This document shows positions 50,788 to 61,949 of a stretch of 64,000 nt of DNA, in pieces. The notes beneath the pieces are model-generated. The model did not search any database and was not told the DNA's origin. It saw only the letters and a program-made list of their open reading frames with translations. Both the position numbers and the translations under genes were made by a program. This stretch comes from Prorocentrum cordatum (taxonomy: Eukaryota > Sar > Dinophyceae > Prorocentrales > Prorocentraceae): assembly GCA_963575745.1 (NCBI GenBank), contig CAUYUJ010012547.1:264324-328323 (forward strand), read 5' to 3'. Position 1 is the stretch's first letter, and each line of letters begins with the position of its first letter.

Positions 50788-51085
50788 GCTTGACCACCAC
50801 CACCACCACCACCACCACCACCACCACCACCACCACCACCACCACCACCACCACCACCACCACCACCACCACCACCACCACCATCACCACCACCACCACC
50901 ACCACCACCACCACCACCACCACCACCACCACCACCACCACCATACGTTGGAGGGGGAGGGGGTTCTCCTCCTGCTCCTCCTCCTCCTCCTCCTCCTCTT
51001 CCTCCCCTCCTCCTCCTCCTCCTCTTCCTCCTCGTCCTCTTCCTACTCCCGCCCTCCAACTTATGGTGGTGGTGGTTGTGGTGGA
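50788..51085. repeat. (ACC)n run mirrored by (GGT)n with CTC run between
   Basis: The ACC run (50788-50943) ends ATACGTTGGAGGGGGAGG. After a CTC stretch, CCTCCAACTTATGGTGGTGG returns, so the ends are inverted and the block can fold back. The poly-Thr open frame is an artefact. Confidence 0.85.
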
Positions 51086-51301
51086 GAATCGGCCCATCGA
51101 GCCCGCCCCCCCCCGGCGAGGCGCCCCTGGAGCGGGCGGGGGCCCGAGGGGCGGGGGCCCCTTCGGGGCGAGAGGGGGGCCCGGAGGTCCCGAACCCTCG
51201 CGGGGGCCACGCGTCCTCGGGGCCCAGGCCCTCGGGCCAACCGTCCTCTCGAAGAAGAACCTGCTCCTCCTCCTCCTCCTCCTCCTCCTCCTCCTCCTCC
51301 C

Positions 51302-53279
51302 GTCTTGGTTGACCCAAGTCGCGTGTGTCACCAGGTGGCATAGGGAAGTGTGGGCCTCTGCGAGTAGCCTTCACCCAGCCGCTTTGACGATTCCTCAGCT
51401 TCGGCGGTACTGGCAGGCTGTCTGGAATAGACCTCAGCCCACGTGGAGGGGAGTTTCTGGCCCCCTCTCTGCCATTCGGCTGACTTTAGATAGATTGGGA
51501 TGGATCATGCTAGATTTCAACCGTCTGCAGGACGACCTTGGCCATCTGCACGAGCTGGTTTACACCTCTCCCCGCCTTCTCAGGACTCATCTTCGTTCTG
51601 CTGTCCTCAGGAGACTCGAGAGGGACATTTCTCGTAAACATCATTTCGTGCATGATCGTCTGTCCTTCGACGTCGTCTCCTCTTCCTTGGCCTCCTCTAA
51701 GTTCACGGCGTTGCAGAAGGGGACCCTTCGCGCCTGTGCCTGCGACGGGATCTGGACGCGTACGATGGCGCGCAGCCGCGGCTACCAGTTCCCTCAATCT
51801 TGCGAGCTGTGTGGGTCCTCGACGGATTCGATCTTCCACCGTCTTTGGCAGTGCCCAGCCCTGGATCATGAAAGGAAGGAGTTGGTGAGGGAGGAGCTTC
51901 TCGAGGGCGTCTTGGACTATGTCAGCTCGTCAGATAAGTTGTTCGTCGTCACCCGTGGCGCCATCCCCCACCCTGGAGACCGCTGCCCGCCCCCCGTGCA
52001 CATGGACGACGATGAGCTCGAAGTTGTCTGGCACGTGCCCCCTCCCCTGCCAGATTTTTCAGGTGTTGTCTTTGTAGACGGGTCTTGCACCCGACGTATT
52101 ATTAAAGAAATGTCTCGGGCTGCCTGGAGCGTCGTTTTGTATTCCCCTGACAAAACTCGTCTGGCTAGTGTTTCGGGCCCCGTGTGGGCGCACCTCCCGC
52201 AAACGCCCCAGGCGGGAGAGTTCTGTGCGTCTCTTGCGGGGGTCCAGTTGCTCGAAGGTCAATCCTCGCTCATCTCTGATTGTGAGAATGTCGTGCGGTC
52301 TTTCGCCCAGGATAGAGCCGCTCAGCTTTCGGACAAGAAATGCTACTCGGGGCATCTGCTGCAGGCTCGTGCAGCCGATGGTTTCAAATTTCTCACCTCG
52401 GTCTCTCACGTTCGAGCCCACCAGCCGCTCGATGACCCCGAAGTGTCTGATGAAATTCGGTTCTGGCGCCTTGGCAACGATGACGCGGATCATCTAGCTA
52501 AGGCGGCCCTTGCCCGCCACCCCACGGACCCCGATATAGAGGCGGAGGTTGAGCGGGACGTGAAATATGCCAAGGCTTTTTGCTTGCTTGCTATGCACCT
52601 CCTCCCGAAGTTTCAGTCTTTGCGAGATTTCGGTGAAGTGGAATACGTTAAGCCTCAGCAGCCGGTGCGGATCGCGGGACCTAGTCACCTCTGGCTCCAC
52701 TTGGGCACTTTCTGGCGTTGTGAGCGTTGCTTGAAAGTTGTCCGTCAAAAGTGGCCGCGTAAGCCTCCGCCTAGCGTCTGCCCTGGCCCACGAGACCTGC
52801 CAGTGGAGCAGATAGCCTCTCTTGGTCACCGCTGCGTCGCCTTTGAATGCGGTGACCAAGCACTCCTGCTCATATGTACGGCATGTAAGTGTTACTCCTC
52901 CCATGGCCGCTTTAAGGGCCTCATGGAGCGATGTGTTGGCAAGCCCTCCAGGTTCGGCAAGTGGGTTTGGTCCGTCGTCGCTCGTGGAGGCCACCCTAAG
53001 CGACGCGAACTGTCAGTGTTTTGCCCTCTCCTCCTTTCGGACCTTGACCTCCCCCCTCCTCTCTCCGTGAGGCCTGCTCGTAAGCGCGCTAGCTCGTACT
53101 CGGACTCGGAAGAAGACGAACGCAGGCGCGCTGTAGGTACTTCGTTGGCGGAAACGGCCGAAGCCGCCGCTCTCCACAGTATGTCTCAGCAGAGGAGAGA
53201 TACCCATCAAGGGCCGAGTCGGGACAGTCCCACTTTCTTGGCGAGGAGACGCCAGGATCAGTCTGACAGTTCCGATTAG
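51302..53279 (+). CDS. LINE ORF2 C-terminus with zinc finger and RNase H (5'-truncated)
   Basis: Coding character starts after a CTC run. It contains the RT-associated zinc-binding motif CELCGSSTDSIFHRLWQC near 51810. An RNase H domain follows: VFVDGSC (first Asp) near 52073, AGEFCASL (Glu) near 52216, SDCENV (Asp) near 52277 and GNDDADHLAK (Asp) near 52475. All four catalytic acids are present. Downstream are CERCLKVV and CTACKC cysteine pairs and a Ser/Asp/Glu/Arg-rich tail ending at TAG 53279. The endonuclease and RT domains are missing, as expected for a 5'-truncated LINE copy. Confidence 0.8.
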
Positions 53280-53881
53280 TTTAGCTTTGTGTTTGTGGCC
53301 TTCGGCCTTTCTATTTCTCGTTTATTCCTTGGCTCTACATCTGGGGCGAGGCTATGTCGTCCAGGCGCATCCAGCACCTGGGGCAGGCCTCGTCGTCCTT
53401 GTGTGGGCCTTTCTTTTTCCGTGTGTGTGAGGCTTTCTTCAGCGAGCACGGGGGTAGTTCTATCCCGACTGTAGCTCGACTTTGGCGGTTGCTGTGGCCA
53501 GGTAGCGTCGCCCCTGGCCCCGCCGCCTGGGCCCTCCTCGTGCTTCGTGCGCGGCGCGCTCGAGGAGGTGTCCAACGCTCGTGCAGCTGCGGCGGCTGTG
53601 CGTGCGCTCTTCTTTCCTGCCGCCCGAATTAGGGGATCAGCCCTTAATCTCTCCTCGTGGTTCCTCACCTTTCCAGCTGGTGAGGGGCCGCTCGAGGCTC
53701 GCCTTGAGGGTGCGGGGGGGTGTGGCACATCCCCCGACTGCAGCCCCCTGGCTTTCCCTGCTGCCTGCAACGCCTGGTGTCAGGGAGGGTGGCGTGGAGG
53801 TTTCAACGCAATCCTCCCGCCTCCCCAGCCTTGCCAAGGGTACGCCCCACCAGTGGCAAGAAGCATTCAGGGGTTGAAGGG

Positions 53882-53973
<92 letters not shown>
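53882..53973 (+). repeat. (A)92 tail of LINE
   Basis: 92 consecutive A residues at the 3' end of the RNase H LINE. Exact length is unreliable in any assembly. Confidence 0.9.
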
Positions 53974-53976
<3 letters not shown>

Positions 53977-54087
53977 TCCCTCCTCCCTCCTCCCTCCTCC
54001 CTCCTCAGCTGCCGCTCGGATCGAGCAAGATAAGGCAGCTAGACCCTGACCCACTTAGTAGCAGATGACTCGTCAGGGAATGCACTG

Positions 54088-55242
54088 ATGTTCTTGCTGG
54101 TGGCCTGCATGGCCGCAGGGGCATGTCTGCAGCTACGTTTGGAGAAATGTTCACGAGAACTGGGGGGAGGTGCAGGGACGGCGGACGACCACGAACGTTA
54201 TCTTCCACACACATGGAGATTCGGCCATTTCAATCCTCTCTCTTCGTCCCGCCGCGAACGCCAGGAAGACATCGACCTCAGCTGCCGCGCCTTTGACGCC
54301 GTGGGGGTGGTAGGATCTGGATCAAGGGCCGACCTTCGAGTCCAGCAGCGCCGCATGGGAGAGAGATGGCACGTTGAGGGAGGATGGGCAAAATGCAAAC
54401 ATACAAACAAGACGGCGGGCATCTACTTCAGTTTCGGCTGCAAAATCAAACAGAAACACCTACGACAGATATGGGTTCCTGGACCAGAGTTAGCAGGACG
54501 GGGATTAGCAGTTCGGGTAAGTTCTAAAATGTACGACTTCACTTTCCTGGGATTGTATTTCCCGCCCAGGGTCAAGACGAAGGCAGAAGCTCCAAAATAC
54601 GACAGATGTGTACGATATTTGCACGATTGGGCTGCACAGATTCTGGGCAAAATACCTTCAATACGTATACCCATTATATGCATGGACCTTAACGATGGAA
54701 TGGGACGGACCCCAGACCCCGAACATCGAGAAATTGAAACGCCTGTGATTAGCCACATGGGCTCGAGACCTGAACACCTTGCGGGTCAGCTCGTGCGTGC
54801 TCTCCTTGAAGCACACCACCTTCATGCAGTCTCGGCGCGCTACGGACAAAGCACATGGTATGGAGACAAAGGCGAGAGTTTGATTGATTATCTTTGTGTC
54901 CCACAGAGCCTGGCCGCTGACGGAACACTGACGGCTGGCGCACTGAGTGCATTGTCACGGCAACTGCAATTAATCAACGCCAAGGCTCGCAGGGACCATA
55001 TGTTCTTACATGTCAAGTTTAGAGTGCCAACCTGGGGGCACATGCACGAGCAAAGACAGCAGCGTATCCAATGGAATCGAGATGTGATGATGGAAGCGTT
55101 TCATGGACCCCCGATCAGAGATGAATATATATTGGCAGTTGAGGCGCGATTAGAAGAAGAGGACATGTCAAGTTTAGAGTGCCAACCTGGAGGCACATAC
55201 ACGAGCAAAGACAGCAGCGTATCCAATGGAATCGAGATGTGA
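54088..55242 (+). pseudogene. LINE endonuclease domain, disrupted by 155-bp duplication
   Basis: Exonuclease-endonuclease-phosphatase fold of a non-LTR retrotransposon, which would nick target DNA. Visible motifs are ICMDLNDG near residue 197, SLIDYLCVP near residue 267, and ARRDHMFLHVKF near residue 305 (the SDH position, here RDH). A 155-bp segment starting at 55012 is repeated at 55167. As 155 is not a multiple of three, the second copy reads in another frame, and the protein resumes correctly in the 55179 frame. The frame as written is therefore broken. Confidence 0.7.
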
Positions 55243-55660
55243 TGATGGAAGCGTTTCGTGGACCCCCGATCAGAGATGAATATATATTGGCAGTTGAGGT
55301 ACGATTAGAAGAAGAGGAAGAGGTACTCACGTCTTTTGCTGGAAAGAAATTACCTGACAGCTATGGCTCGCAACTTGAGGGCGTCATGATAGCAGAAGCG
55401 GAAAAGTTCTTTACTAAGGAGAACACACGGGATGAGAGATATCAAGCGTTGCAAGAACATCGGAGAGAGTTACTACGTCGACGGCACGCACTGCGACTTC
55501 AGCTGGGGGCCCTGGGCGACGTGAAGGACGGCGCTCAGGACTGGGACCCCATTGCCGCCGCCCTGCTGTCTACGAGCCCCTCAACCCAGGAGGTCTTGCC
55601 ACGCGACAGGGCTAGCCACTGGGAGCTCCCTGCCTCGCGTGGCACGCAGCAAAGACTTGA
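55179..55660 (+). pseudogene. LINE ORF2, linker after endonuclease (resumed frame)
   Basis: Continues from the second copy of the duplication: HEQRQQRIQWNRDVMMEAFR, then KLPDSYGSQLEGVMIAEAEK and HRRELLRRRHALRLQLGALG. This is a helical, Arg-rich region usual between the endonuclease and RT. It ends in the poly-G tract. Confidence 0.6.
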
Positions 55661-55662
55661 CT

Positions 55663-55698
<36 letters not shown>

Positions 55699-55778
55699 TT
55701 CGTCTGGGGGGGTCGGGGGGGGGGGGGGGTGGGGGGGGGGGGGGGGGGGGGGTGGGGGGGGGGGGGGATTCGGGGGGG
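55663..55778. repeat. Poly-G tract, ~115 bases
   Basis: Runs of G with a few T or TTTTC interruptions inside the LINE frame. The length is doubtful; this may be a sequencing or assembly artefact. If real it is strongly quadruplex-forming. Confidence 0.85.
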
Positions 55779-55780
55779 CC

Positions 55781-57901
55781 ATGGCGCGCCAGGGTGGCGG
55801 CCACATGTTAGACGGCACATGTGCAACACAGAGGTTGTCTTCTTCGTCGACGGAGCCGACGTATGAGGAGATGGTGGCTGAAGCAGAACGTGCCAACGCG
55901 ATCGGATATGAAGCAGAACAGGTTTCTCAGGAGCTACGTGCACTATCCCGCCATATGCGACGTGAGAGAATTTTGGAGTGGAAGGAGTTTCAGGCCCGAG
56001 CTGTGGATGAGTTGTGGGAAAGCTGGCGCAAGCGACATTTACGAGATGTGTATCGACTGGCAAGGAGAGCGGCAGGAGCAAAATACGGGACCAAACGTCG
56101 ACCTTTCCTCGCCGCTCAAGTCGCACCACCTGCAGAAGAACAATGGCTTTCGCAACTACAACGGCCTGGCTCTGAAGGCGGGATGTCAGCACAAAAGATT
56201 GAGTCATGGATACGTTGGGCCCGCGCCAGGACCCCGATCACACCTGAGGACACCTGCCCCCTGAATGAGGCCCAGCGTTTGAAAGCTAAGCGTGATGTTT
56301 TTCGACTCGAGCGCTGGGCCCTGCGAGCCCCAAAAAGGAAAGCGGTCCCTTCGTGGGCTGCGCCAGTTGAACTTTTAGCGATTTTGTTGGTCCCTCCCAC
56401 GGTGGCTTCTTATCGTAGCAGAGGGCTAGGTGCCTCAGAACCAGAATTAGAAGCGCCTCTTTTCAGGAAGCATTTAGAGGATTTCTGTTTGAGAATTCGT
56501 ACAGGCTTGAGGACCCCTGTATACTGGCACGCCAGCATGGGGGTGTCGTGGGCCAAGAAATCTGATGGCACTGTGTTTGGGGAGACGGCGTCGGGGCTCC
56601 GAACTATTCACCTCCTTTCTCCTCTTGGCAAGGGCTGGTATTCCACCCGCTCGGAGTCACCCGAAATGCCCCCCCAGGTGCACGGTTTTTTGCCCCACAG
56701 ATGCAAGGAGAATGCCATCGCGAATGTCCTAATCATGATGTGGCGCGCTCGACGCGCTGGCCGCGCAGGACTTGTGCAGTTGCATGACCTCACGAATGCC
56801 TTTGCAAGTGTCAACTGGCCTGACATGAGGGCCGCAGCAGTTGAGCTGATGGAGGACGGTCTTGCGAGATTAGGCTGCCAGCGTTTCGAGGAAGCATCAG
56901 TCACCCTCCCATGCGCCGAAGGTTCCCGTTTCTTCCAGCCAGGATGTGGAGGTTTCATGGGAGACCCTTATGTGGTCCGCCAATTCGTTGAAGCCTTTCA
57001 GACGGCTATCAGGGAGTGGGGGAGGCTGCTTGAGGCGTGGGGGGTGGGAACGGACGAACTTGTGGCACGACACCCCTTCATAGACAGGGCGGTGGACACA
57101 TCTTTAAGCCTGTATGCTGATGATATACTGAAGTTTTTTCTGGCGGGACCCCACCAGGGATTGCAGGAGCTCGCTGCGGTCAGCGAGAGAGCCAATTTTC
57201 TCCTGGATCGGGCCCTGGCCGAAATCGGGTGCAAACAGAATATGACTAAGCAGGAAATCTTGCCTGTTCTCTCTGGAGTAGGTGCGGGGTCAGAGGCACG
57301 AGCCCTGAGGACTGGAAGAGTCAACCTCCCTGCCCCTCCTAAGACTAATGCTAGATACTTAGGGGCCCGTGTGGGCGCCAACTGTAGTTATGCTGTTGAG
57401 TTTGATTTTCGCAAGAAGGCCGTGGCGGCCGCTTATTCTTCCCTCGGAAGTTTTTGGTCATTGAAACACACCCCGTACAGAATCAAACGCACGCTTTTAA
57501 TATGTTGTGTACAGAATGCCGCCCTCCACGGAAATGAGTCCTACGTGTGCTCAGATAAGCAGTGCACAGAACTTGATCATCTTGTTGCACGATATGCTCG
57601 TCGCGCTATGCAAGGCAAAGCACGTGAGCAGATTGAGACCCATGACGGTGCGATACAACATCGTTCGAAGAGTACATATCAGGTCTTGGAGTACTGGAAC
57701 ATGGCCCCTGCTAAGCTTGAGATGCGAGTGCGCCGCCTGAAGAGGATCCAGACTATTCTCGGGCACCAGTGGAGAAACGGCCAGATGCTCACCTCCCTCT
57801 TCGGTCACTTCCCTTTCGAGACAGATCCGACGATCGAGGAGAGCGAGTTGCGGGACGATGCGAACCCATGTGCGAAACAGATGCGAGACGACATTCTGTA
57901 G
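55781..57901 (+). pseudogene. LINE reverse transcriptase
   Basis: RT domain with GLVQLHDLTNAFASVNW (motif A Asp) near residue 331, CGGFMGDPYVV (motif B) near 390 and LYADDILKFF (motif C, catalytic Asp-Asp) near 444. RYLGARVG-type thumb sequence comes later, then a C-terminal helical domain. The N-terminal 20 residues derive from poly-G-flanking sequence. TAG at 57899 is an in-frame stop: the same frame continues at once as GVGGLDDEGGFLGSQIR, so the stop lies within the original ORF2. Confidence 0.75.
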
Positions 57902-59378
57902 GGTGTAGGAGGACTCGATGATGAGGGAGGGTTCTTGGGCAGTCAAATTCGCACGGGATGGCTGGACTTATTCACAGATGACGAAATGAAACATGAGTTT
58001 TTGATGCAGGATTTCACGATGTTACGAAGGGGGATTTATATGAGTGCTATTCCGCCCCCTGGCTGGCCCTCTGCTCAACGACCACCTCCTGGACCCGCGC
58101 GCCCCAGTATTCATGCATGCACTACTCAATGGACATGTGGGTATCGGAATGAGACGGGGACAGCATGCACATGCACGTTGACTACATACAAGGGGGTCAC
58201 ACAGCACAGGATGGCCAAGCACGGTATGAGGGATATATGGACACGCGCGGTCAGCACGAACGTGCGCCCCTATTGCCTGGTCACATTTAGTTGCGTGAAG
58301 ACGGCCCAGAGACATTTACTCGCTGCAGTTTCTCGTGGAGGCCGATGTAATGACCAGTCGAGGTTTCTTGGAGGACGAATGCATCCAGACAGAGTGGACT
58401 GCCACCTCTGTGATCATAGGGCTCAAACGTTTGAAGAGCTACAGGAGCACATCAGAACACACCTGCCCCCCCTGGACTGTTTGGCGGACGCAGCTGCTCA
58501 GCGGGGTCATGGCTCTCAATTTCGGCGACCCCACGTGGGGCCTGAAGAGGGCGGGAGAAGGAGGCGACACCAGGGGCCAGAAGAAGACCCGCCTCCTCTC
58601 GGACCTGCTGGGCGGCGACGCGAAGGAGGTCAATGCCGTGAGCAAATTACTGATCGTGCTTGCCAAGTTGGCGCTCACCGACGCCGCAGAAATTCGAGAA
58701 ATCACGGGGGTGCTCCGACGACCCCGTGAAACAGGAGGAGCTCGGCCCGCCCTTTATCCACATCTTCGCGGCCATGCTCCGCGGACTGGGCGAGTACGAT
58801 GACATCGGGAAGCGCGACGCCGAGATCCTCACCCAGTTCTATATGGAGAAGATCGCTGGGGCACAATGCAAGGCGGGAGACCTGCTGGGCAAAGTACTAT
58901 ATTGCAAGTGCAAGATGGCCAAGCAGAAGCAAGGCAAATCAGAGATGGCCAAAATATCCCTCGCGATGCACCAGAGCTACGACGAGCTGCAGAGCGTGTG
59001 CGTCCGCATATTGCTGGCCCATCAGGCGATCCAGAAACGCGGTCCGCCCCCGCGCGGCCCTCTCGAGAGGGCCGCCCAGAGCCTGCTCGAGGAGCTCGAG
59101 GCAGGGTCCTCCAAGAAGGGGAAGGGCAAGAAGGAGTAGAGATCGGTCGGCCCAAAGTGAGATTGACGCACGTACAGAGAGTACAGGTAGCGACGGCTTC
59201 AGAGAGACTGTTGGAATTGGTGGAGAGAGGATATGTTCCAGTTGAAGCAGCTATCAGACAGGCAGTGAATACAGCAACGGTGATCCAGCCACCACGAGCC
59301 CGACCGAAGAAAGGAGGGAGGGGGACGGGGAGTGCTCCGAGCAACCCTGAGGCCCCACACCCTCCGCCTAGTTCTTGA
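57902..59378 (+). pseudogene. LINE ORF2 C-terminal region with C2H2-like finger, frameshifted
   Basis: After the internal stop the frame reads RTGWLDLFTDDEMKHEFLMQ and CTCTLTTYKGVTQHRMAKHG. It then gives CHLCDHRAQTFEELQEHIRTH, a zinc-finger-like pattern. Near 58490 the protein shifts frame (VMALNFGDPTWGLKRAG, LLSDLLGGDAKEVNAVSKLL). It shifts again near 58715 (GPPFIHIFAAMLRGLGEYDD) and a third time near 59140 (VQVATASERLLELVERGY) before ending at 59378. At least three frameshifts. Confidence 0.6.
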
Positions 59379-59800
59379 ACTTTTTCTAGCTTCTGTGCCC
59401 TCGTCCACCCTCGGAATTCGCTCCTGGCCCTCGGTTTTTTTCCTCGGTGTTTTTCCTTCTGTTTGTCGGGCCACGGTGGCTCGGTCGTTCGGGTTTCGCC
59501 CTTGGGCGTTCGAGGGTGGACAAAAAAAACTTTTTAACAGGGGGTTTACCCTGTGACATGCAGGTGCGAGGCGGCCTCTCAGTCTTCCACAACTGAGAGT
59601 GCCGCAGATCGCCAGAGCAGACCTCCTGCCAGCACGGCAGGACTGCAAAGTCCCCTGATGGGTCCTCAGGGCTTAGTAGCAAGCAGATTGTATTTGTAAA
59701 CTGATGCGAATGTTGGCAGATGGGGCCCAGCCCCTTTTCGCCCAAGTGGACAATTCTGATCTTTCCTTAATGCCCCCAGAGCTCGATTTTTCGATTTCGA
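59379..59800 (+). other. Likely 3' untranslated region of LINE, no gene
   Basis: C/T-rich (CTTCTGTGCCCTCGTCCACC) with an A run at 59521 and a T run. No open frame of interest. It may be the 3' end of the LINE above, though no long A tail follows. Confidence 0.4.
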
Positions 59801-59804
59801 TTTC

Positions 59805-60120
59805 CTCCCTCCGTCCCCTCCTCACTTCCCTCTCCCTCCTCCCTTCCCCTCCCCTCCCCTCCTCCTCCTTCTTCCTCTCTTCCTGCTCCTGCCTCCTGCC
59901 TCCTGCCTCCTGGGCTCCTCCCTTTTTCTCCCTCCTCCCCTTCCCCTTTCCCCTCCTCCCTCCCTGGCTCCCTCCTCCCTTCCTCCCCTCCTTCCCTCCT
60001 CCCTCCTCCCTCCTCCCTTTCCTCCCTCCTCCCCTCTCCTCTCCTCCCTCCTCCTCCTCCTCCTCCTCCTCCTCCTCCTCCTCCTCCTCCTCCTCCTCCT
60101 TCTCCTCCCTCCTCCCTCCG
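59805..60120. repeat. (CTCC)n/(CTC)n microsatellite
   Basis: About 300 bases of C/T repeats directly upstream of a LINE ORF1. The poly-Glu/Gly/Arg frames on the minus strand are artefacts. Confidence 0.95.
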
Positions 60121-60133
60121 CGGCTCTGCTGCG

Positions 60134-61212
60134 GTGCCGCCGTGGGTTAACGACAAGCTGGAGGCCCTGGCAAAGGAGTTGGCCAGCACCAAGGCCAAGC
60201 TGGCTGAGACCACCAGCAAGCAGCACGCGCCGTCCATGGAGGTCGACGAGGGCGCAGAGCACGGTGAGGGCCAGGGTGACTCCCTTTTTGGTTCATTATT
60301 TATTGGTTTTTTTTTGTTGTTTTTTTATTTTTTTTTTTGTCGTTTTTTTGGAGCTTTTTTATGGTTTCTTCTTTTTTTGGGACCAGAGAGGGGCGAGCCT
60401 TTGAGGGAGGTCGACGCTGCGCTGCGCGGAGGCCATCGCAGCTCGAGATTTTTTTTTTTTTTTTTTTTTTTCGATTTTTTTTCCTGTTCGAGACGGCTCG
60501 GGTCGAGCTGGAGGACACTCGCAAGAAGCTCAGCGCGGAGCTGGCCGCTGCGAAGCCCGTCCAAGCGCAGCTGCGCACCCTGTCCTTCAAGCTGGGCAAG
60601 CTCGAGCAGAAGCGCGCCAAGCAGGAGGAGGCCCTGCAGGCAGCCAAGGACAAGGTCGTGCAGGCCAACAAGGAGGTGGATGAGGCCACGCAGCAGCTCG
60701 CCGAGTCCGACGCGGCGAGCTTGGAGCTCCAGCAGGAGCAGACGCGGCTCGCCGCCACGCTCCCTCGTCCACCAGCTGGAGGCGTCTCGCCAAAGGCTGA
60801 CATCGTCGAGGGGCTCGGCGTCACCAACGAGAAGCTGGGCGCGATGTTGGCGGAGCTCGGCGACAGCGGGGTGCTCGCGGAGAAGCTTGGCACGGTGCTG
60901 GGCGAGGTCCGTGAGTACGAGCAGCGTAAGGTCGAGGCCGCAGCGCAGGAGGCCAAGGCTGCGGCCGAGGCAAGGGCGACCCAGGCCAAGGCTGAGCCTG
61001 TGCCCAGCCAGGGCGCCAAGGGGTCGGAGGCAGGCCCAGACCTCCCAGACCCCGACACGGCGACCGAGGAGGAGCTGCGCGAGTTCCTCTCCAGCTCGGG
61101 CGTGGACCCGTCCCAGGAGTGCGAGGAACTCCGCGGCCAGGTGCGCAAGATCACCGACGCGCTGGGCGGCTGGCGCGAGGTCAAGAGGGCCAAGGTGCTG
61201 TCTGCTGCCTAG
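60134..61212 (+). CDS. LINE ORF1-like coiled-coil protein, split by a T-rich insert
   Basis: Met 60134 starts MPPWVNDKLEALAKELASTK, AKLAETTSKQH up to about 60285. The protein resumes in another frame from about 60490 as ETARVELEDTRKKLSAELAA. It continues through a long Glu/Lys/Ala coiled coil to CEELRGQVRKITDALGGW and the stop at 61212. The insert (60286-60489) is T-rich and could be an intron (CAG|GGTGAC to TTCGAG) or a decayed tract. Coiled-coil ORF1 proteins chaperone LINE RNA. Placement just upstream of an endonuclease/RT frame supports this reading. Confidence 0.6.
60286..60489. repeat. T-rich insert in ORF1
   Basis: T runs of 9-23 bases separated by short unique text. It shifts the coding frame by one. 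Confidence 0.7.
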
Positions 61213-61949
61213 CCTGCTGCGCGCGCTGCTGCTCCTGGCGCTCCTGCCGCTGGCAAGGGCATCTGGCACCATCGGCACGGTTGCTGGAGGGCTGGATGCC
61301 ATTCCGCTGTTCGGGCAAGCGTCGGCGGCGGCAGGCTCCAGCCGCTCTCCCGCGGCCCTGGCCGAGGCCAGCGCTGCCCGCAGCATGCGGAGGGCCCAGC
61401 TGCTGGAGCGCGTTGGAGCGCGCGAGCAGGCCATGACTAAGGCGAGAGCGCGCCAGCGCCGAGGCAAGGCCTCCAGCAAGGTCGGCCTGTCTGCGGCCGA
61501 TCGAGACGTACTGCTTCCTCGACGAGCAGGGCAGGGGCCTGCTGCTGCCTCTGGCTCCCAGGCGGCTTGCTCTGCGGTCGGATCTGTCGGGCTTCAGGTT
61601 GGGAATACTGGCCGAGGTGATGACGGGGAAGACCGCGGAGGCCGTCTGGGCGGCAACGACTACGGGGAGGTTTGCTCAGGCATCGGATCTGCTGGGCACT
61701 GGCTTCGCACCGAGGCTCTCGGCAGTGCAGCGGGAGACCGCAGCATAGCAGCGGGAGACCGCAGCGAGCCACCGTTTGGGAATACTGGCCGAGGTGATGA
61801 CGAGGAAGTCCGCGGAGGCCGTCTGGGCGGCAACGACTACGGGGAGGTTTGCTCAGGCATCGGATCTGCTGGGCTTCCAGCTGGGACGACTGGCGGAGGT
61901 GATGGCAAGGATGACGCTTGGGGCCGCCCATTCCCCTTTTCTCACACAG
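61213..61949 (+). other. ORF1-ORF2 spacer with 176/98-bp internal repeat
   Basis: GGGAATACTGGCCGAGGTGA occurs at 61604 and 61780, with a diverged GACTGGCGGAGGTGATGG near 61890. In one frame these give ILAEVMTGKTAEAVWAATT and GRFAQASDLLG repeated, with a TAG between. An upstream stretch encodes CFLDEQGRGLLLPLAPRR. It could be an additional small protein or the N-terminus of ORF2, but no intact frame exists. Confidence 0.5.

Larger units (their letters stand above)
51302..53973 (+). mobile_element. 5'-truncated LINE with 92-A tail
   Basis: Comprises the RNase H coding end, a 600-base 3' untranslated region (53280-53881), and an uninterrupted A run at 53882-53973. The (TCCTCCC)n run right after it, and the CTC run before it, suggest insertion into a polypyrimidine/microsatellite site. 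No target duplication was resolved. Confidence 0.75.

Noticed and set aside
50421-53279. A single 952-residue protein starting at 50421
   Set aside because: The first 290 residues come from GC-rich spacer, a poly-ACC run and CTC runs. Only the part from about 51302 has LINE character.
59767-60262. Minus-strand Glu/Gly/Arg-rich proteins
   Set aside because: Direct translation of the CTCC microsatellite.
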